A DNA stretch of 64,000 nt from Pseudooceanicola antarcticus (lineage in GTDB: Bacteria > Pseudomonadota > Alphaproteobacteria > Rhodobacterales > Rhodobacteraceae): the NCBI RefSeq assembly GCF_900215355.1, contig NZ_OBEA01000009.1, positions 1 to 64,000 of the forward strand, in the 5' to 3' direction. A program made the translations under genes and the position numbers. The notes under the pieces were generated by a model. The model saw only the letters and a list, made by a program, of their open reading frames with translations, did not search any database and was not told the origin of the DNA. Of this stretch, positions 60,442 to 64,000 are shown piece after piece; position 1 is the stretch's first letter, and every line of letters begins with the position of its first letter.

Positions 60442-61211
60442 GCCGTCGCATCATCGACCTTTCGGTCACGCTAACCGACGATTTCCCCACCGATCCGCCC
60501 GGCATGGGCCCCTCGATCGAGTACAAGGCCCATGACAACGGCGCCGAGGACTATGCCCGCATGTTCGGCATCCCCGTCGAGCACCAGCTGGACGGGGCCG
60601 GCGCGGCGGCAGAGAAGCTCTCTCTGACCACCCATAACGGCACCCACCTGGATGCGCCCTGGCACTACCACCCGACGATGAACAAGGGCGAGCGCGCCAT
60701 CACCATCGACGAGGTGCCGCTGGACTGGTGCATGGGGCCGGGCGTGAAGCTCGACTTCCGCGACATGCCTGACGGCCACGTGGTCACCGCCGAGGAGATG
60801 GCTGCGGAATTCGACCGCATCGGCCATGAGCTGAAGCCGGGCGACATAGTGCTGGTGAACACCCGCGCCGGAGCACTCTACGGAGAGCCGGGTTACCTGG
60901 CGGCGGGCTGCGGCATCGGGCGCGAGGCAACGCTCTGGCTGACCGAGCGCGGCATGAAGGTCTGCGGCACCGACGCCTGGAGCTGGGACGCGCCGCTGAA
61001 GGGCGTGGCCGACAAGGCCAAGGCCACCGGCCAGTGGGATCTCTTCTGGGAAGGCCACAAGGCCGGGGCCGAGACGGTCTATTGCCACATGGAGAAGATG
61101 GCCAATCTCGACCAGCTGCCCGACACCGGCTTCGAGGTCATCTGCTTCCCTGTCAAAGTGGCCCGTGGCTCTGCCGGCTGGTGCCGCCCGGTGGCAATCC
61201 TCGAGAGCTGA
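60438..61211 (+). CDS. Cyclase family protein (kynurenine formamidase-like metal hydrolase)
   Basis: A 257-residue protein of the cyclase/KynB family. It keeps the metal-binding signature HNGTHLDAPWHYH (H66, H70, D72, H76) and a later LVNTRAG segment. Relatives hydrolyse N-formylkynurenine, carbamates, isatin or lactones. The start is inside ATGA at the FAH gene's end. If the substrate contains a heterocycle or amide, this enzyme would open it. It is the last gene of the cluster. Confidence 0.9.
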   Translation: MSRRIIDLSVTLTDDFPTDPPGMGPSIEYKAHDNGAEDYARMFGIPVEHQLDGAGAAAEKLSLTTHNGTHLDAPWHYHPTMNKGERAITIDEVPLDWCMGPGVKLDFRDMPDGHVVTAEEMAAEFDRIGHELKPGDIVLVNTRAGALYGEPGYLAAGCGIGREATLWLTERGMKVCGTDAWSWDAPLKGVADKAKATGQWDLFWEGHKAGAETVYCHMEKMANLDQLPDTGFEVICFPVKVARGSAGWCRPVAILES

Positions 61212-61217
61212 GTTCTT

Positions 61218-61258
61218 GGGGCATGCGCAAGCGCCCTCAGGGCGGCTGCGGGTGCCCC
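61218..61258 (+). terminator. Hairpin after the ring-cleavage cluster
   Basis: GGGGCA at 61218-61223 pairs with TGCCCC at 61253-61258 around an inner GC-rich imperfect stem (TGCGCA / TGCGGG and GCGCCCT / AGGGCGG). It lies 7 bp past the last stop of the operon. No poly-U follows. Confidence 0.4.
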
Positions 61259-61454
61259 TGCCTTCCCGGACAGGACGTTCCCGCCGCGCGCCAAGGATCA
61301 GCCTGCCCCCCTCCCCTGACATCCTTTCCTGCCGCAGCCGCCCGCCGGTCTGACCGCCTTCGCGGGATGGCCTCGAAGACGGCGCGACTCCTCGCGCCGG
61401 GCGGCGGAGGCTGACTGCGACCGCGCCCTGGGTGGCACGGGAGATGGGGCGGGG

Positions 61455-62210
61455 TCAGACCCGCACCACCTCGATCCCGAGGGCGCGGTAGCGGGCCGCG
61501 ACCTCTTCGGGCAGGCCGATATCGGTGAAGATCCGCGAGGCGCCGGTCAACGGCATGATCTTGGCCGGGCGCACCTCTCCGAACTTGGAATGGTCGGCCA
61601 TGATCCAGACCTCGCGCGCCTGCTCGGCCATGACCCGGTTCACGTAGGCCTCGTTGCTGTCCTGGGTGGTGAGCCCCTTCTCGCGGTCGATCCCGTCCAC
61701 GCCGATCACCGTCACATCCAGGTTGATGTCGCGCAGGGTGCGCTCGGCGATATGACCCACCGTCTCGGCGGTGCGGCGGCGCAGGGTGCCGCCGGTCAGG
61801 GTGACCTCGATGTCATCGGCGGTGCACAGGTCCAGCGCCACGTTGATCGCCGTGGTCACCACCGTCAGCGAGCGCCGCTGGATGGCCGGGATCATCTGCA
61901 TCACCGTGGTGCCACCCCCGACGCCGACAGTCATGCCGTCCTGCAAGGCCGAAGCCACCGCTGCGCCGATACGGCGCTTCTCGGGCAGGTAGGACATCAC
62001 CTTTGCGTCGAAAGGCAATTCCTCTCGCCCCTGAGGCAGCGAGGCGCCGCCATGGGTCCGGGTCACCGTCTTGCGGCTCTCCAGCTCCGCGATATCGCGC
62101 CGGATCGTCGCCAGCGAGGCATCCAGAAGCTTCGACAGCTCCTGCGCGCTGACGGTCCCACGCCGCGCGAGCTCTGCCAGAATCCTGTCGTGTCGCTCTG
62201 CACGGATCAT
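61455..62210 (-). CDS. DeoR/GlpR family transcriptional regulator
   Basis: A 251-residue regulator. The N-terminal DeoR helix-turn-helix reads RHDRILAELARRGTVSAQELSKLLDASLATIRRDIAELE, and the C-terminal sensor domain has VGVGGGTTVMQM, TLTGGTLRRRTAETVG and IGVDGIDREKGLTT. DeoR-type sensors usually bind phosphorylated sugars or polyols. The ATG at 62210 gives the standard N-terminus. The open frame beyond it is not family sequence. It converges with the ring-cleavage operon and is divergent from trxC. Its target is not evident. Confidence 0.92.
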   Translation of the reverse strand: MIRAERHDRILAELARRGTVSAQELSKLLDASLATIRRDIAELESRKTVTRTHGGASLPQGREELPFDAKVMSYLPEKRRIGAAVASALQDGMTVGVGGGTTVMQMIPAIQRRSLTVVTTAINVALDLCTADDIEVTLTGGTLRRRTAETVGHIAERTLRDINLDVTVIGVDGIDREKGLTTQDSNEAYVNRVMAEQAREVWIMADHSKFGEVRPAKIMPLTGASRIFTDIGLPEEVAARYRALGIEVVRV

Positions 62211-62514
62211 ACCGATATCCCTATGGAAACCCTGAAGAAGCCTAGATCCATATGCGCGCAGGCGGCAAGCACGCCGCGCAGGCAGAGCACAAAAAGGAAA
62301 AAGAGCACGCAGGGCCATAGATAGGTTCGATCGACCCCCGGTAGTCACCGGCACAATCCAGAAAACCCAAGACACCAGCCAAGGGCGCATGCCCCGCGCC
62401 AAGCTCCTTCTGATCGGCAGCGCCTGTGCCTCAAGGCCGGAAATTAGCGCCACCGGGGCCTTTGCGACCTCTGCTCGCATGAATATATCTAAGGGGAGAT
62501 CAGGAGGGCTGACC
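62211..62514. other. Gene-free stretch between deoR-type and trxC genes
   Basis: This 304-bp stretch should hold both divergent promoters. GGTTCGATCGACC at 62323-62335, with an 8-bp palindromic core TCGATCGA, is a weak candidate operator. I see no further gene in it. Confidence 0.4.
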
Positions 62515-62943
62515 ATGGCCGGATTGAAATTGACATGCCTGGACTGCGGCCAGGTGAACCGCGTCCCGGCAGAGCGCCTGTCGGCAGATCCGAAATGCGG
62601 CACCTGCGGGGCCAGGCTGACCGGCACCAAGGTGTCCGAGGTGGACCCCGCGATCCTGCAGAAGGCCGCGCGCAACGATGACATTCCGCTGGTCGTGGAC
62701 TTCTGGGCGCCCTGGTGCGGCCCCTGCAGGATGATGGCGCCCGAATTCGCCCGCGCCGCGACGCAGCTCAACGGCCAGGCGCGCCTGGTGAAGCTGAATA
62801 CCCAGGACCATCAGGCCGCCGGGGCGAAATACGGCATCCGGGGCATCCCGACGATGGTCGCTTTCGCCGGGGGCAAGGAACGCCGCCGCCAGTCCGGTGC
62901 GCAACGCAGCACCGATATCGTGAACTGGGCAAAGGCCGTCTGA
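62515..62943 (+). CDS. trxC: Thioredoxin 2 (TrxC)
   Basis: A 142-residue thioredoxin with the TrxC-specific N-terminal zinc ribbon (C8-x-x-C11 and C28-x-x-C31) followed by the thioredoxin fold. The redox centre is WCGPC (C68, C71), and the cis-proline lies in GIRGIPTM. It is a cytoplasmic disulfide reductase usually linked to oxidative stress. The start at 62515 follows AGGAGGG. It stands alone with no obvious link to its neighbours. Confidence 0.95.
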   Translation: MAGLKLTCLDCGQVNRVPAERLSADPKCGTCGARLTGTKVSEVDPAILQKAARNDDIPLVVDFWAPWCGPCRMMAPEFARAATQLNGQARLVKLNTQDHQAAGAKYGIRGIPTMVAFAGGKERRRQSGAQRSTDIVNWAKAV

Positions 62944-63122
62944 ACGCTCGGGGCACAGGCCGCGGGCACCTTGTCATCGCGGAGGCCCACAGCTTTCCCG
63001 TTCCGGCAAGCAGAGACAGCTCCCAGCGGCCCTGCCCGCCAGCCTTGGCGAAAGCCTCTACGCGCTGAAAACACCTGGTTCGCCAAAGAGGCTCTCTGGT
63101 ATCCAGCCAGGCAGCAGGCGGC

Positions 63123-63602
63123 TCAACTGCCGGAAACGGACGAGATCGGCAGCTTGCTCGACGCCTTCATCTCTTTCAGCGAGAGGTTGGAGCGGATGCT
63201 CGTCACGCCGGGCAGCCGCCTCAGCGTGCTGTCGACGAAGACACTGTAGTCGTCGAGATCCTTCGCCACCACGATCAGCAGGAAGTCGTCCGCCCCGGTC
63301 GTATTGTGGCAGGCAAGGATGTTCGGCGTGGTTTCCACGATGCGCTGGAACTCGGCGGTGGCCGCCTGGTCATGCTCGGAGCAGCGCAGCTGGACGAAGG
63401 CCATCACGCCCAGCCCCAGTTTCCGGCGGTTCAGATTGGCCTGGTAGCCTTCGATGATGCCGCTTTCCTCGAGCCGCTTCAGCCTCCGCCAGCAGGGCGT
63501 TTCGCTCATCCCGATGCGTTCGGCGAGCCTGGCATTGGTCATACGGCCGTCCTCCTGCAGCAGGGTCAGAAGTTGGGAGTTGATGCCGTCGATCTCGGGC
63601 AT
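63123..63602 (-). CDS. Lrp/AsnC family transcriptional regulator
   Basis: A 159-residue regulator with the Lrp winged helix (INSQLLTLLQEDGRMTNARLAERIGMSETPCWRRLKRLEESGIIEGY) and the AsnC ligand domain (GADDFLLIVVAKDLDDYSVFVDSTLRRLPGVTSIRSNLSLKEMK). The start at 63602 follows GGAAGGAA. It is divergent from the alcohol dehydrogenase gene by 143 bp and probably regulates it. Confidence 0.92.
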   Translation of the reverse strand: MPEIDGINSQLLTLLQEDGRMTNARLAERIGMSETPCWRRLKRLEESGIIEGYQANLNRRKLGLGVMAFVQLRCSEHDQAATAEFQRIVETTPNILACHNTTGADDFLLIVVAKDLDDYSVFVDSTLRRLPGVTSIRSNLSLKEMKASSKLPISSVSGS

Positions 63603-63745
63603 GGGGTAGATTCCTTCCGTAGACGTGGCAAGTATAGCAGATGCTGCCTCACAACCCCGCTCCGAAGAGGAAAAATGGCAATAGCATTTCACGTGCCGGG
63701 CGGTAATCTGCCCTTCCCAACCATCCCAGGCTGAAAGTCCCTGCC

Positions 63746-64000
63746 ATGAAAGCCGTCCTTTTCGAGAAATTCCAGGAAGCCCCGAAGCTCACGACCGTGG
63801 CCGATCCGACGCCAGAGCCGCATGGCGTGGTGCTCAGGGTGGCCGCGACCGGTGTCTGCCGCAGCGACTGGCACGGCTGGATGGGGCATGACAGCGACGT
63901 CGAGCTGCCGCATGTGCCGGGGCATGAGCTGGCGGGCGTGGTCGAGGCCGTGGGCCGGGACGTGAGGCACTGGAAGCCCGGCGACAAGGTGACGGTGCCC
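63746..64000 (+). CDS. Zinc-dependent alcohol dehydrogenase, partial (3' end beyond right edge)
   Basis: The first 85 codons of a medium-chain dehydrogenase. The GroES-like domain shows the catalytic zinc ligands C38 ([12 protein letters not shown]) and H60-E61 ([10 protein letters not shown]), and the GDKVTVP strand at the edge. The WHGW pattern and lack of SxxxG before it fit zinc-dependent alcohol dehydrogenases acting on primary or sugar alcohols. The NAD-binding domain is outside the window. Confidence 0.88.
   Translation, partial: MKAVLFEKFQEAPKLTTVADPTPEPHGVVLRVAATGVCRSDWHGWMGHDSDVELPHVPGHELAGVVEAVGRDVRHWKPGDKVTVP

Noticed and set aside
62211..62771. N-terminal extension of the DeoR-type regulator to 62771
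   Set aside because: The extra 187 codons show no domain, overlap trxC on the other strand, and come before a standard DeoR start at 62210.

Overview
This window looks like a chromosomal segment of a high-GC alphaproteobacterium, most likely a member of the Rhodobacteraceae/Roseobacter group. The reasons are the strong GC bias at third codon positions, the TRAP and Dpp/Opp-type transporter operons, the Lrp, LysR, GntR-FCD and DeoR regulators, and the pairing of an LEPR-XLL giant repeat protein with a SapC-family protein. I see no tRNA, rRNA, transposase, integrase, phage gene or CRISPR array. Genus-level placement is inference only.

Layout. (1) About 1-27.5 kb, minus strand: a surface or secretion locus, reading tolC-like outer-membrane channel, SapC-family gene, then one uninterrupted frame of at least 8,332 codons that runs off the left edge. 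This giant protein starts with an LEPR-XLL motif and carries RTX-type Asp/Gly repeats, a very long Ala/Val/Gly-rich beta-repeat region, an alpha-helical insertion and Calx-beta-like segments. The very long open frames on the plus strand here are antisense shadows. (2) 27.9-32.6 kb: a PuuB-like FAD amine oxidase, a doubtful small membrane protein, an Lrp regulator divergent from a class-V PLP enzyme, and a TauE/SafE permease. (3) 32.8-42.8 kb: a cytochrome P450, a GntR-FCD regulator, and a seven-gene operon (ABC peptide-type importer, CapA-like phosphatase, MmgE/PrpD-like protein). Almost identical palindromes ATTGTYGACAAT lie upstream of the P450 and between the regulator and the operon, which suggests one regulon. 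(4) 42.8-49.8 kb: a minus-strand operon of benzoylformate decarboxylase, TRAP transporter DctPQM and an aldehyde dehydrogenase, with a divergent LysR gene. Together they would import an aromatic 2-oxoacid, decarboxylate it to the aldehyde and oxidise that to the acid. (5) 49.85-50.75 kb: a cobalamin riboswitch in front of bluB. (6) 50.8-61.2 kb: an outer-membrane beta-barrel gene, a LysR gene, and divergent from it a catabolic cluster of VOC extradiol-type dioxygenase, Rieske ferredoxin, FAD monooxygenase, MFS transporter, exported metallo-beta-lactamase-fold protein, alpha/beta hydrolase, FAH-family enzyme and cyclase-family enzyme. (7) 61.4-64 kb: a DeoR regulator, thioredoxin 2, an Lrp regulator, and the start of a zinc alcohol dehydrogenase cut by the right edge.

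The two most novel-looking items are the giant LEPR-XLL/RTX protein with its SapC and TolC partners, and the ring-cleavage cluster in 53-61 kb. An 18-bp element with one mismatch recurs in that cluster upstream of both its first gene and its hydrolase gene, and looks like the LysR operator.
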